Shown piece after piece: positions 16,778-26,020 of a stretch of DNA of 64,000 nucleotides; the first letter of the stretch is position 1, and every line of letters starts with the position of its first letter. This stretch comes from Methylopila sp. 73B (GTDB lineage: Bacteria > Pseudomonadota > Alphaproteobacteria > Rhizobiales > Methylopilaceae): NCBI RefSeq assembly GCF_000526315.1, contig NZ_JAFV01000001.1, positions 1,612,001-1,676,000 of the forward strand, read 5' to 3'. The notes beneath the pieces were generated by a model. The model was given only the letters and a program-made list of their open reading frames with translations, made no database searches and was not told where the DNA came from. Made by a program: the position numbers and the translations under genes.

Positions 16778-18136
16778 TCAGCCCCGCTTGATCGCAAAGG
16801 AGGCGACGTACTCGTCCGGCTTTGTAGGGTCGAACGGCTTGCCCATGACAGAGAAGGTCTTGGTGGTCGTCTCGGGCGGCGTGAGGCCGGCCTCCGCCAT
16901 CAACTTCTTGGCGTCCGTCGCGAGGAACACGTCGTTCGCAACCTTGGCGTAGTCGACGTCGCCCTTGATCTGGCCCCAGCGCTTCATCTGGGTGAGGATC
17001 CAGACCGCGAAGCTCTCCCACGGGAAGGGATCGAAGGCGATGCGGTTCGGGTCCTTCTTCACGCCGCCGAGGCCGTCCGCGTAGGTCCCGGTGAGCACCT
17101 GCTCCACCACCGTCTGCGGCTGGTTGAGGTAGTTCGTCGGCGCAATCGCAGCCGCGATCTCCTTGCGGTTCTGCGCCTTCTGCGCGAAGGCCGTGGCTTC
17201 GATGATCGCCTTCAGCAGCGCCTGGTAGGTTCCCGGCATCTCGGTCACGAACTGCTTCGAGGCCGAGAAGGCGCAGCAGGGGTGGCCGTCCCAGATCTCC
17301 TTCGACAGCATATGGATGAAGCCGACGCCGTCGTAGACCGCGCGCTGGTTCACGGGGTCCGGCGCCAGAAAGCCGTCGATGTTGTCGGCCCGCAGGTTCG
17401 CGACCATCTCGGGCGGCGGCACGGCGCGGATCTGCACGTCGCGGTCGGGGTCGATCCCGGCTTCCGCGAGGTAGTAGCGCAGCAGGTAGTTGTGCATGGA
17501 GTAGTCGAAGGGCACGGCGAACTTCATGCCCTTCCATTCCTTCGGGTCGCGCTTGTCCTTGTGCTTGACCGCGAGCGTGATCGCCTGGCCGTTGACGTTC
17601 TCGACCGCCGGCATGGTCCAGGGGATCGGGTTCGAGCCGACGCCCATGGAGATCGCCAGCGGCATCGGGGAGAGCATGTGCGCGGCGTCGTATTCCTTGT
17701 TGATCGCCTTGTCGCGGATCACCGCCCAGCCCGCGGTCTTCACAACCTCGACGTTCAGACCCTGCTTCTCATAGAAGCCCATCGGCTTCGCCATAATGAT
17801 CGGCGTCGCGCAGGTGATGGGGATGAAGCCGACCTTGAGGTCGGTCTTCTCGGGCTTCGCCCCTTGGGCGAAGACCTCGGTGGCGGAGGCCAGCGGGAAC
17901 AGCGCGTTCACCGCCGCGAAGGCCGTCCCGGCGCCGACCGCGCTCAGGAAGGCGCGTCGGGTGGCGTCGTGCGGAAACAGCGCGCGCATCACCGCGCCCT
18001 CAACGACGCGGCCCGTCCGCGCGTCGTCGGAGGCCTGCGCCTCGGCGTGCTCGGTCTCGCTGCCGTGCTGGCCGCACGAGCAGCCGCGGCTGTTGAGGCG
18101 ATAGCGGGCGTCGAACGGGTCTTTGAAGGTGGTCAT
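16778..18136 (-). CDS. Cyanate/nitrate ABC transporter substrate-binding protein (CynA/NrtA family)
   Basis: Periplasmic binding protein, 452 residues. A twin-arginine leader (TRRAFLSAVGAGTAF) begins only after about 58 residues. The preceding segment holds a GCSCGQH cysteine motif and VEGAVMRALFP. NrtA-type body motifs are LKVGFIPITCATPIIMAKPM, FDYSMHNYLLRYYLAEAGI and the C-terminal DPFPWESFAVWIL. It opens the operon that ends in cyanase, so cyanate is the likely cargo; nitrate or nitrite remain possible. A sigma-54 promoter lies 40 bases upstream, and a sigma-54 activator is divergently encoded. Confidence 0.92.
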   Translation of the reverse strand: MTTFKDPFDARYRLNSRGCSCGQHGSETEHAEAQASDDARTGRVVEGAVMRALFPHDATRRAFLSAVGAGTAFAAVNALFPLASATEVFAQGAKPEKTDLKVGFIPITCATPIIMAKPMGFYEKQGLNVEVVKTAGWAVIRDKAINKEYDAAHMLSPMPLAISMGVGSNPIPWTMPAVENVNGQAITLAVKHKDKRDPKEWKGMKFAVPFDYSMHNYLLRYYLAEAGIDPDRDVQIRAVPPPEMVANLRADNIDGFLAPDPVNQRAVYDGVGFIHMLSKEIWDGHPCCAFSASKQFVTEMPGTYQALLKAIIEATAFAQKAQNRKEIAAAIAPTNYLNQPQTVVEQVLTGTYADGLGGVKKDPNRIAFDPFPWESFAVWILTQMKRWGQIKGDVDYAKVANDVFLATDAKKLMAEAGLTPPETTTKTFSVMGKPFDPTKPDEYVASFAIKRG

Positions 18137-18175
18137 CGGCGCGGGCTCCGGGTGAACGGTCGTGCCGGATCCATA

Positions 18176-18191
18176 GCAGGCGCCGTGCCAA
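18176..18191 (-). promoter_or_regulatory. Sigma-54 (RpoN) -24/-12 promoter of the cyanate operon
   Basis: On the minus strand the sequence is TGGCACGGCGCCTGCT. It matches TGGCACG-N4-TTGCw with one mismatch (C for the first T of the -12 box) and has the required 10 bases between GG and GC. It lies about 40 bases before the start codon of the binding-protein gene, giving a short leader with a GGAG ribosome-binding site. The divergent neighbour encodes a sigma-54 activator, which supports the call. Confidence 0.8.
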
Positions 18192-18248
18192 GCGCGTCGT
18201 CACGCACAAGGGCCTGAGATCCGAACGAACTTGCACCGTCCGTGGATT

Positions 18249-18279
18249 CACGAAATATCGTCAGTCGCGACTTTTCGTG
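18249..18279. promoter_or_regulatory. Inverted repeat, candidate activator or autoregulatory site
   Basis: CACGAAA (18249-18255) and TTTCGTG (18273-18279) form a perfect 7-base inverted repeat across a 17-base spacer. It lies between the sigma-54 activator gene and the cyanate promoter, about 60-100 bases upstream of the latter's -24 element. That is a suitable position for an enhancer site. No second copy was found before the other sigma-54 promoter, so the assignment is tentative. Confidence 0.35.
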
Positions 18280-18297
18280 CGAGAAGGACGAGATCTC

Positions 18298-20160
<1,863 letters not shown>

Positions 20161-20200
20161 GAGTTCAGCCGGAGGTTGAGACTTGCGCGCGTTGACGCCG

Positions 20201-20321
20201 TGCGTGCTTCGAGACGCCTCGCTGACGCGAGGCTCCTCAGCATGAGGAGGTCATCCTGTCGAATAGCTCAGAACGTCCTTATGCTGAGGAGCAGCCGCCA
20301 GGCTGCGTCTCGAAGCACGCA
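20201..20321. repeat. Inverted pair of dispersed palindromic repeats (family B)
   Basis: The outer 17-base arms TGCGTGCTTCGAGACGC (20201-20217) and GCGTCTCGAAGCACGCA (20305-20321) are perfectly complementary. Inner arms GCTCCTCAGCAT (20232-20243) and TATGCTGAGGAGC (20280-20292) are also complementary. Between the outer and inner arms on each side is a unique self-complementary stem (CTCGCTGACGCGAG left, CAGCCGCCAGGCTG right). A half-unit of the same family occurs at 56872-56920. It lies between two convergent genes. Confidence 0.75.
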
Positions 20322-20335
20322 GTCGGCGGGGGCGG

Positions 20336-20366
20336 CGTCATGCCCGCTCGTTCGTCGGGCATGACG
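20336..20366. terminator. Hairpin between convergent genes
   Basis: CGTCATGCCCG (20336-20346) pairs perfectly with CGGGCATGACG (20356-20366) across a 9-base loop. It lies between the sigma-54 activator and the convergent DUF4394 gene. There is no strong T-run, so it is either a weak bidirectional terminator or another REP-like hairpin. Confidence 0.45.
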
Positions 20367-20398
20367 ATCAGTCTTTCAGAGACAGTTACGCTTCAAGC

Positions 20399-21202
20399 TC
20401 AGCTCTTCGGCCACCAGGCGATGTCGGTGACGTCCTTGCCGCCCGCGACGTCGCCGGCCTTGGTGGTCTTGCCCGAGGCGAGGTCGATCGAGTAGAGCGC
20501 GCCGCCCGTCATCAACCAGCCCGTGTTCTTGCCGTCCGCCGAGGCGGCGATCTCGAAGCCCACCGGGCCGGAGAGCTTCACGTCGATCTTGCCGATGGCG
20601 GAGAGGATGCCGTCGTTCGGCGGGGCCTGCTTCACGAGCGCCGGGATGGTGGCGTCGATGTCGTAGAGTTCGGTCTTCTCGGCCTTCTTGCCGTTCACCG
20701 AGTTGGTGTAGGCGCCGGCCACGATGTTGGGCTTCTCGCCCTTGTGCATGTCGGTCTCGGCGTACTTCAGCGACCCATCGACCGTCGCCTTGCCGTCGTC
20801 GACGTTGGCGCGGAGGCTCATGCCGCCGTCGGTCAGGATGCGCAGGCGATCCGCCATCGGGTTGAAGTCCACCGTCACCTTGGCGCCCGCGGGGATTTTC
20901 TCGCTCAGCGCGCTCTTCTTCGTCGCCGCGCCGGACTTCGGATCGATCGTGACGATGTCGCCGGCGGCGGTGACGCCGTAGAGCATGCCGTCGGCCGGGC
21001 GGACGTCGATGCCGACGAGGTCGCTCGCGCCGGTCAGCTCGACCGTGCCGGAGACCTTGAGCGTCGAGGCGTCGACCAGCGCCAGCGCTTTGCCGCCGAC
21101 CAGCGCGATCACGGTGTCGGCGGACGCGGGCGCCGCGGCGGCGAGGCTGAGGGCGCCGACGGCGGCGGCGAGGCGGAGCTTGGACGAAAGGGCGAAGGAC
21201 AT
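20399..21202 (-). CDS. Exported DUF4394 domain protein
   Basis: 267 residues from ATG 21202; the open frame continues much further upstream but only because of high GC. A Sec signal peptide (LRLAAAVGALSLAAAAPASA, cleaved before DTVIAL) is followed by a beta-propeller-like repeat domain: DTVIALVGGKALALVDASTL, VGIDVRPADGMLYGVTAAGD, VDFNPMADRLRILTDGG and IAWWPKS. DUF4394 proteins have no assigned enzymatic function. It is divergent from an ECF sigma/anti-sigma pair and shares its promoter motif, so it is probably a target of that sigma factor. Confidence 0.85.
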   Translation of the reverse strand: MSFALSSKLRLAAAVGALSLAAAAPASADTVIALVGGKALALVDASTLKVSGTVELTGASDLVGIDVRPADGMLYGVTAAGDIVTIDPKSGAATKKSALSEKIPAGAKVTVDFNPMADRLRILTDGGMSLRANVDDGKATVDGSLKYAETDMHKGEKPNIVAGAYTNSVNGKKAEKTELYDIDATIPALVKQAPPNDGILSAIGKIDVKLSGPVGFEIAASADGKNTGWLMTGGALYSIDLASGKTTKAGDVAGGKDVTDIAWWPKS

Positions 21203-21259
21203 CGGGTTGCGTCTCCTGTCGTGTCGTGGCGCGCCGCCGAACGCGACCCGCACTGGCCC

Positions 21260-21287
21260 TACCCGCGGGACGCCCGCGGCGGATGCA
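21260..21287 (-). promoter_or_regulatory. Putative ECF-type promoter of the DUF4394 gene
   Basis: On the minus strand, TGCATCC (21287-21281), a 15-base spacer and CGGGTA (21265-21260) reproduce the motif found in the opposite direction before the ECF sigma gene. The -10-like element is about 55 bases before the ATG at 21202. Confidence 0.55.
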
Positions 21288-21332
21288 GCGGATGCGATGT
21301 CTTTTGCGTGAGCGGAGATTTTTGGCCGTCCC

Positions 21333-21361
21333 TGCATCCCCGACGCGGTCGCTCGGGTATG
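21333..21361 (+). promoter_or_regulatory. Putative autoregulated ECF-type promoter
   Basis: TGCATCC (21333-21339), a 14-base spacer, then CGGGTATG (21354-21361), about 45 bases before the ATG of the ECF sigma gene. The same two boxes occur on the other strand for the divergent gene, as expected for autoregulation with a shared target. Confidence 0.55.
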
Positions 21362-21406
21362 ACTTGGGACCCGCCCGCGGACCGCGGCTCCGGAGATCGA
21401 ACGAGC

Positions 21407-21967
21407 ATGACGGCCGACGCTTTCGCCACCGACCGGACCGACCCCTGCGCCGCCGACCTCGCCGCCTGCGCGCGCGGGGACCGCGCGGCGCTGCGAGCGA
21501 TCTACGAGCGCGAGGCCGCGACGCTGATCGCGGTCGCGGCGCGCATCGTGCGCCGGCGCGAGGTCGCCGAGGAGGTGGTGCAGGAGGCCTTCGTCCAGAT
21601 CTGGCGGCGCGCGGGAAGCTTCGATCCCGCCCTCGGCTCCGGCCGCGGCTGGGTCTTCGCCATCGTCCGCAACCGCGCGCTCAACGCCGTGCGCGACGAG
21701 CGGCACGTGCCGGTGGAGGACGAGGCGCTGGCGGCCTATGCGGAGGCCGCGACCGACGTGGACGACGCCTTCGGCCGGCTCGCCGCCTCGAGCGCGCTTC
21801 GCCGCTGTCTCGGCGGGCTGGAGCCCCGGCGGCGCGCGAGCCTGCTGCTCGCTTATGTGGCGGGCCTCAGCCATGGCGAGATCGCCGAGCGCCTCAACGT
21901 GCCGCTCGGCACCGCCAAAGCCTGGGTGCGCCGCTCGCTGCTCGCGCTGAAGGAGTGCATGGCGTGA
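21407..21967 (+). CDS. ECF-family RNA polymerase sigma factor
   Basis: 186 residues from ATG 21407. Region 2 is LRAIYEREAATLIAVAARIVRRREVAEEVVQEAFVQIWRRA, of which the EVVQEAFVQIWRRA helix contacts the -10 element. Region 4 is LLLAYVAGLSHGEIAERLNVPLGTAKAWVRRSLLALKECM, with the helix-turn-helix GEIAERLNVPLGTAKAWVRR. Its stop overlaps the GTG of the anti-sigma gene, so the two are coupled and made in balance. A TGCATCC-N14-CGGGTA motif upstream suggests it transcribes itself and the DUF4394 gene. Confidence 0.92.
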   Translation: MTADAFATDRTDPCAADLAACARGDRAALRAIYEREAATLIAVAARIVRRREVAEEVVQEAFVQIWRRAGSFDPALGSGRGWVFAIVRNRALNAVRDERHVPVEDEALAAYAEAATDVDDAFGRLAASSALRRCLGGLEPRRRASLLLAYVAGLSHGEIAERLNVPLGTAKAWVRRSLLALKECMA

Positions 21968-22707
21968 GCCCACGGGAGAGCGATCTCGCCCTTGCCGGCG
22001 AATACGTCCTCGGATTGCTGCCCCCCGCCGAGCAGGAGGCGTTCGAGCTCCGGCTCGCGACCGACCGGACCCTGGCGCTCGCCGTCGCCGCGTGGCGCGA
22101 CCGTCTCCACGAGCTTGACGCGGCGGCGCCGCCGATCCCGCCGTCGCCCGATCTCTGGGCGAAGATCGAAGGCGCGGTCGAAGCCCCGCCCGGCGTCGCC
22201 GCGGCCTCCCCTGCCCCCTCCGTCCGGACGCCGGAGCGCGCCAAAGCCCGCCCGTCGCTCTTTGCCGGTCTCTGGGAGAGCCTGACGCTCTGGCGCGGCG
22301 TGGGTCTTGCCGGCGCTGCGGCAAGCGTGGCGCTCGGCCTCGTGCTGGTCGCGGCGCCGAAGCCGCGCGCGCCGATCGCGATCGCCGTCCTGCTGACATC
22401 AGACGGCGTCCCCGGCGCGGTCGTCGACATCTACGCCGACGGAGAGTCGCTGGTCGCGCCGCTGCAGGACGTCTCCGTGCCGGACGGGCGGACGCTGCAG
22501 GTGTGGACGCTGCCGGACGTCCAGCGCGGCCCGGTCTCCCTCGGCCTGATGCCGCGGGCGGCTCGGACGCGGCTCGCGTCCATGGAGCTCCCGGCCCCGA
22601 AGCCGCGCCAGCTTTACGAGATCACCCTCGAGCCCGCCGGCGGATCGCCGACCGCCCGGCCGACCGGCCCGATCCTTTACAAGGGCTACGCCGAACCCCC
22701 GCGTTGA
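21964..22707 (+). CDS. Membrane anti-sigma factor (RskA-like)
   Basis: 247 residues from GTG 21964, overlapping the sigma stop codon. The N-terminal anti-sigma domain carries LAGEYVLGLLPPAEQEAFELRLATD, typical of RskA/anti-SigK proteins. After a Pro-rich linker there is one membrane segment near residues 113-132 (GVGLAGAAASVALGLVLVAA). A periplasmic beta-rich domain follows, with VPDGRTLQVWTLPD and a final GPILYKGYAEPPR. It should hold the sigma factor inactive at the membrane until an external signal releases it. Confidence 0.9.
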   Translation: MSPRESDLALAGEYVLGLLPPAEQEAFELRLATDRTLALAVAAWRDRLHELDAAAPPIPPSPDLWAKIEGAVEAPPGVAAASPAPSVRTPERAKARPSLFAGLWESLTLWRGVGLAGAAASVALGLVLVAAPKPRAPIAIAVLLTSDGVPGAVVDIYADGESLVAPLQDVSVPDGRTLQVWTLPDVQRGPVSLGLMPRAARTRLASMELPAPKPRQLYEITLEPAGGSPTARPTGPILYKGYAEPPR

Positions 22708-22762
22708 CGCGCCCTTCCGGGTGTCGGAGGTTCCGCGCCCCGACTGTTGAAGGAGACACGCC

Positions 22763-23602
22763 ATGCGCGCAGCGCCGTTCGGCCCCACCGGCCGCGAGGT
22801 CTCCGCCATCGGCCAGGGCACCTGGCTGATCGACGAGGAGGACCGCGCCGGCCCCGTGGAGGCGCTTCGCGCCGGCCTCGACGCCGGCATGACGCATGTC
22901 GACACCGCCGAAATGTACGGCGACGCCGAGGTGATGGTGGCGGAGGCCCTCGCCGACCGCCGCGACGAAATCTTCCTGGTCTCGAAGGTCCTTCCGGAAA
23001 ACGCCTCCGCGCGCGGGACCATCGCCGCCTGCGAGCGCTCGCTGAAGCGGCTGAAGACCGATCGGCTCGACTGCTACCTGCTGCATTGGCGCGGCTCCTA
23101 TCCGCTCGCCGAGACCGTCGCGGCCTTCGAGCGTCTGGTCGAGGCCGGCAAGATAGCCTCATGGGGCGTCAGCAACTTCGACGCCAAGGACCTCGACGAG
23201 CTCCTCGCCGTCACGGGGCCCGGCCGCATCGCCTGCAACCAAGTGCTCTACCATCTCGGCGAACGCGCCATCGAGCACCGCGTCCTCCCGTGGTGCGAGG
23301 CGAACGGCGTCGCGCTCGTCGCCTACAGCCCGTTCGGCCACGACGATTTCCCGCCCCCGAACTCGCCCGGCGGGCGCGCGCTGGCGGAAATCGGCGCGGC
23401 GCATGGCGCGACGGCCCGGCAGGTGGCGCTCGCCGCTCTCTCCCGGCGACCGTCGGTGTTTGTCATCCCGAAGGCGTCCAGCGTCGCCCACGCCCGCGAC
23501 AACGCGGCCGCCTCCGACCTCGAACTGACCCCCGCCCAGCTCACCCGGATCGACGCGGTGTTTCCGCGCGGCCGGGAGCCGCGGCGCCTGCCGATGATCT
23601 GA
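22763..23602 (+). CDS. Aldo/keto reductase
   Basis: Cytoplasmic NADPH-dependent oxidoreductase of 279 residues, a single (alpha/beta)8 domain. The catalytic tetrad is visible: Asp and Tyr in HVDTAEMYG, Lys in VSKVLPENA and His in LLHWRG. The C-terminal cofactor segment VFVIPKASSVAHARDNAAA binds the 2'-phosphate of NADPH. It has a GGAGA ribosome-binding site and follows the anti-sigma gene by 55 bases, so it may belong to the ECF-controlled transcript. Substrate unknown. Confidence 0.93.
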   Translation: MRAAPFGPTGREVSAIGQGTWLIDEEDRAGPVEALRAGLDAGMTHVDTAEMYGDAEVMVAEALADRRDEIFLVSKVLPENASARGTIAACERSLKRLKTDRLDCYLLHWRGSYPLAETVAAFERLVEAGKIASWGVSNFDAKDLDELLAVTGPGRIACNQVLYHLGERAIEHRVLPWCEANGVALVAYSPFGHDDFPPPNSPGGRALAEIGAAHGATARQVALAALSRRPSVFVIPKASSVAHARDNAAASDLELTPAQLTRIDAVFPRGREPRRLPMI

Positions 23603-23735
23603 CATTGGCAGCCATGCGCGGCCGCAAGGACGCGCCCGCGGCGCGCGCGCTTGCCGCGGCCGTCGCGCCAGCTAGCTTTGAGCTCGCGATCAGGCCCGCG
23701 CCGCCCGCGGGCAGCTCTCATCCAAGGAGGCCGCA

Positions 23736-24449
23736 ATGGCCGAAGTGACGACGCCGCCGATCGACCTGTTCTACTGGCCGACGCCGAACGGCTGGAAGAT
23801 CACCATCATGCTGGAGGAGTGCGGCCTGCCCTACGCGCTTCACCCCGTGAACATCGGCAAGGGCGACCAGTTCAAGCCCGAGTTCCTGCAGATCTCGCCG
23901 AACAACAAGATGCCGACGATCGTCGACCCCGACGGGCCCGGCGGGCAGCCGATCTCGGTCTTCGAATCGGGCGCCATCCTGCAGTATCTCGGCCGCAAGA
24001 CCGGCAAGTTCTATCCGTCCGACGAGCGTCGCCGCGTCGAGGTCGACGAGTGGCTGTTCTGGCAGATGGGCGGTTTCGGCCCGATGCTCGGCCAGACGCA
24101 TCACTTCCGCCAGTACGCGCCGGAGAAGGTGCCCTACGCGATCGAGCGCTACACCAATGAGACCCACCGGCTCTACGGCGTGCTGAACGAGCGCCTGAAG
24201 GACCGCGAGTTCATCTGCAGCGACTATTCGATCGCCGACATGGCGGTCGTCGGATGGGCGAAGCTCTGGGAGCGTCAGGGCCAGGACATCGCCGAGTTCC
24301 CGCACGTGAAGCGCTGGCTCGACGTCATGCTCGCCCGACCCGCGGTCGCGCGCGGCTTGGAAGTCAAGGTCGACCAGCCGCCGATGGACCTCGCGACGGA
24401 CAAGGACGCGCAGAAGATGCTGTTCGGCCAGCGCGCCCGCGCGGGCTGA
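23736..24449 (+). CDS. Nu-class glutathione S-transferase / disulfide reductase (YfcG/YghU-like)
   Basis: 237 residues. The thioredoxin-like N-terminal domain starts LFYWPTPNGWKITIMLEE, with the TPNG motif of YfcG/YghU enzymes in place of a Ser or Cys catalytic site. The conserved cis-Pro segment KMPTIVDPDG and the glutathione-contacting VFESGAILQYL follow. The C-terminal helical domain has FGPMLGQTHHF and IADMAVVGWAKL. Family members bind two glutathiones and reduce disulfides, so a thiol-redox role is likely. An AAGGAGG ribosome-binding site precedes the ATG. Confidence 0.92.
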   Translation: MAEVTTPPIDLFYWPTPNGWKITIMLEECGLPYALHPVNIGKGDQFKPEFLQISPNNKMPTIVDPDGPGGQPISVFESGAILQYLGRKTGKFYPSDERRRVEVDEWLFWQMGGFGPMLGQTHHFRQYAPEKVPYAIERYTNETHRLYGVLNERLKDREFICSDYSIADMAVVGWAKLWERQGQDIAEFPHVKRWLDVMLARPAVARGLEVKVDQPPMDLATDKDAQKMLFGQRARAG

Positions 24450-24587
24450 CGTCCGCCGCGGCGCCGTTTCGGCGCGTTCCGGGCCCCCATGGCGTTTTTC
24501 CGGCCGCCCCCCGCTCGACGGGGAGACCGCGCGATCCAGTTATGCGCTCAGGCGCGAACCGCTTCACACTCTCCAGGAGTAGACCTC

Positions 24588-24872
24588 ATGTCCGAAACCA
24601 CCGGAACCGGAACCGGCGCCGCCGCCATCGAGAACGATCTGGCGACCCTTCGCGAAGACGTCTCCCGGCTCGCCGACACCATCTCGACCCTCGTCGCCGA
24701 CGGCGCCGCGACCGCCAAGGGGGCCGCCGCCGACGCCGCCAACACCGCGCGCGACAAGGCGGTCTCCGCCGTCGACGACGTCAGCGCCTCGATCGAGCAG
24801 AACCCGCTGACCGCCGTGCTGATCGCCCTTGGCGTGGGCTACGTGGTCGGCGCGCTCGGGCGTCGCCGCTGA
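24588..24872 (+). CDS. Small DUF883/YqjD-ElaB-like membrane-anchored protein
   Basis: 94 residues from ATG 24588, which has an AGGAG ribosome-binding site. A long helical coil (ENDLATLREDVSRLADTIS, then Ala-rich turns) is followed by a C-terminal membrane anchor PLTAVLIALGVGYVVGAL and an arginine end. E. coli YqjD and ElaB share this layout, are induced in stationary phase and tether ribosomes to the membrane. It overlaps the following gene by one base, giving a yqjD-yqjE-like pair. Confidence 0.85.
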   Translation: MSETTGTGTGAAAIENDLATLREDVSRLADTISTLVADGAATAKGAAADAANTARDKAVSAVDDVSASIEQNPLTAVLIALGVGYVVGALGRRR

Positions 24873-25309
24873 TGTGGCGTTTCCTGCTTCAGGCCGGCAT
24901 GGGGGCTGCGACGTTGAACGTCGCCGGCCGCATCGCGCGGCTGAAGCGCATGGCGATCTACTTCGCGATCGCCGGGGTGCTGGGGCTCCTCGCCCTCGGC
25001 GCTCTGCTGTTCGCGCTGGGCGCCCTGCTTGAGCCCCGCTTCGGCGCCGCCGGCGCCGCTGGGATCGTCGGCGGCGTCACGCTCGTCGTCGCGGCGTTCG
25101 TCGGCTGGGCCGCGACCTGGACTCCGAAGCGGACGGCGCGACCGACCGCGGCGCCGATCGCCGACCGCGTGCGGTCGGAGCTCAGCGCGGTCGGATCGGC
25201 GTTCTCCGGTCCGGACCGCCCGCGCCTGCCAGGCGAACGGCGCGCCCGCGGGGTCAACATGATCCTGATCGCGGCGCTCGCCGGAATCGTGCTCGGCCGC
25301 CGGTTGTGA
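24872..25309 (+). CDS. Phage-holin-family / YqjE-like inner-membrane protein
   Basis: 145 residues, ATG 24872 overlapping the previous stop. There are two strong central membrane segments (about residues 27-50 and 58-83) and a weaker one at the C-terminus (MILIAALAGIVLGRRL). The family is widespread next to YqjD-like genes and has no proven enzymatic role, despite the holin name. Nothing suggests a prophage here. A hairpin follows seven bases after the stop. Confidence 0.75.
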   Translation: MWRFLLQAGMGAATLNVAGRIARLKRMAIYFAIAGVLGLLALGALLFALGALLEPRFGAAGAAGIVGGVTLVVAAFVGWAATWTPKRTARPTAAPIADRVRSELSAVGSAFSGPDRPRLPGERRARGVNMILIAALAGIVLGRRL

Positions 25310-25315
25310 CCGAGC

Positions 25316-25347
25316 TTCCGTCCGCGGCCTGCCGGGCGCGGACGGAA
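25316..25347 (+). terminator. Strong hairpin, probable terminator of the YqjD-YqjE-like pair
   Basis: TTCCGTCCGCG (25316-25326) and CGCGGACGGAA (25337-25347) are an 11-base perfect inverted repeat with a 10-base loop, followed by CCTT. The T-run is short, so termination may be partial. Confidence 0.6.
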
Positions 25348-25376
25348 CCTTCCGGTCACCCGACCGTTCCGTCGCT

Positions 25377-25583
25377 ATGAAAAACCCCTGGATGAGTCTC
25401 TGGCTGAGCGCGGCGAACGCGCAGGCCTCCTCCGCACGCGGACTGTTCGTCGCAAATCTCGCGCGCGCCCAGAAGACGGCGATCGAGGACATGACGCGCC
25501 AGACGCTGGCGTTCTGGACGACGGGCGCTGCGCCCGCAGCGGCGAAGAGCGCGCCGAAGAAGCGCCGGCGCGCTTGCGCCTGA
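25377..25583 (+). CDS. Small conserved basic protein, unknown function
   Basis: 68 residues, starting MKNPWMSLWLSAANAQASSARG and ending in a lysine/arginine tail (PKKRRRACA). The amphipathic N-terminal helix and Ala-rich body recall short proteins annotated as phasin-related in rhizobia and methylobacteria. No catalytic motif is visible. It begins about 67 bases after the holin-like gene and ends three bases before the convergent DUF2147 gene. Confidence 0.65.
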   Translation: MKNPWMSLWLSAANAQASSARGLFVANLARAQKTAIEDMTRQTLAFWTTGAAPAAAKSAPKKRRRACA

Positions 25584-25586
25584 CGT

Positions 25587-26020
25587 TCAGTCTGCGGGCG
25601 TCCAAACCTGCGTCTTGCAGACCAGACCGGCCAGCGCGCACCCCTCGATCTTGAGTGCGCCGTCGCCCTGCGGCGTCATGTAGGCCTTATACGTCTTGCC
25701 GTCCTCGGGGTTGTAGATCTGGCCCGTCCAACGCTCGCCCTCCGGCTTCATGCCGCTGAGGAGCGAGAGCCCTACGATCGGGCGCCCCTGCTTCGTCTTG
25801 TCGACGTTGTTGACGTCCAGTTTGGTTCTGCCGGTCTCGTCCGTCGGCTCGCGTAGCGACACGATCGCGCCGCAGAGCGCGGTTCCGCACGCGCTGATTT
25901 TGACCCTCGCCTTCCCTCCCGGCGTGCTCCAGAGACCGAGCGGATCCGAAAGCGCCGGCGCGCCCCGAACGCTCCGAGGATGGCGGCGGCTGTCGCGATG
26001 CGGCGGCACAGGGCGGACAT
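25587..26020 (-). pseudogene. DUF2147 exported protein, frameshifted between signal peptide and mature domain
   Basis: The mature domain is clear: SDPLGLWSTPGGKARVKISA, then GRPIVGLSLLSGMKPEGERW and a C-terminal CKTQVWTPAD. DUF2147 proteins are small periplasmic proteins of unknown function. In that frame there is no signal peptide. In the next frame, ATG 26020 with a GGAG ribosome-binding site encodes MSALCRRIATAAAILGAFGA, a good Sec leader. The two frames meet near 25955-25966, beside a run of four C on the plus strand. Adding one base there would join leader and domain as GAFGA-APALSDPLG. This is either a real inactivating frameshift or a sequencing error. Confidence 0.75.

Noticed and set aside
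24872-25309. Prophage marker (holin family)
   Set aside because: Paired with a YqjD-like gene and with no phage, integrase or attachment-site sequence nearby; the name reflects the family only.
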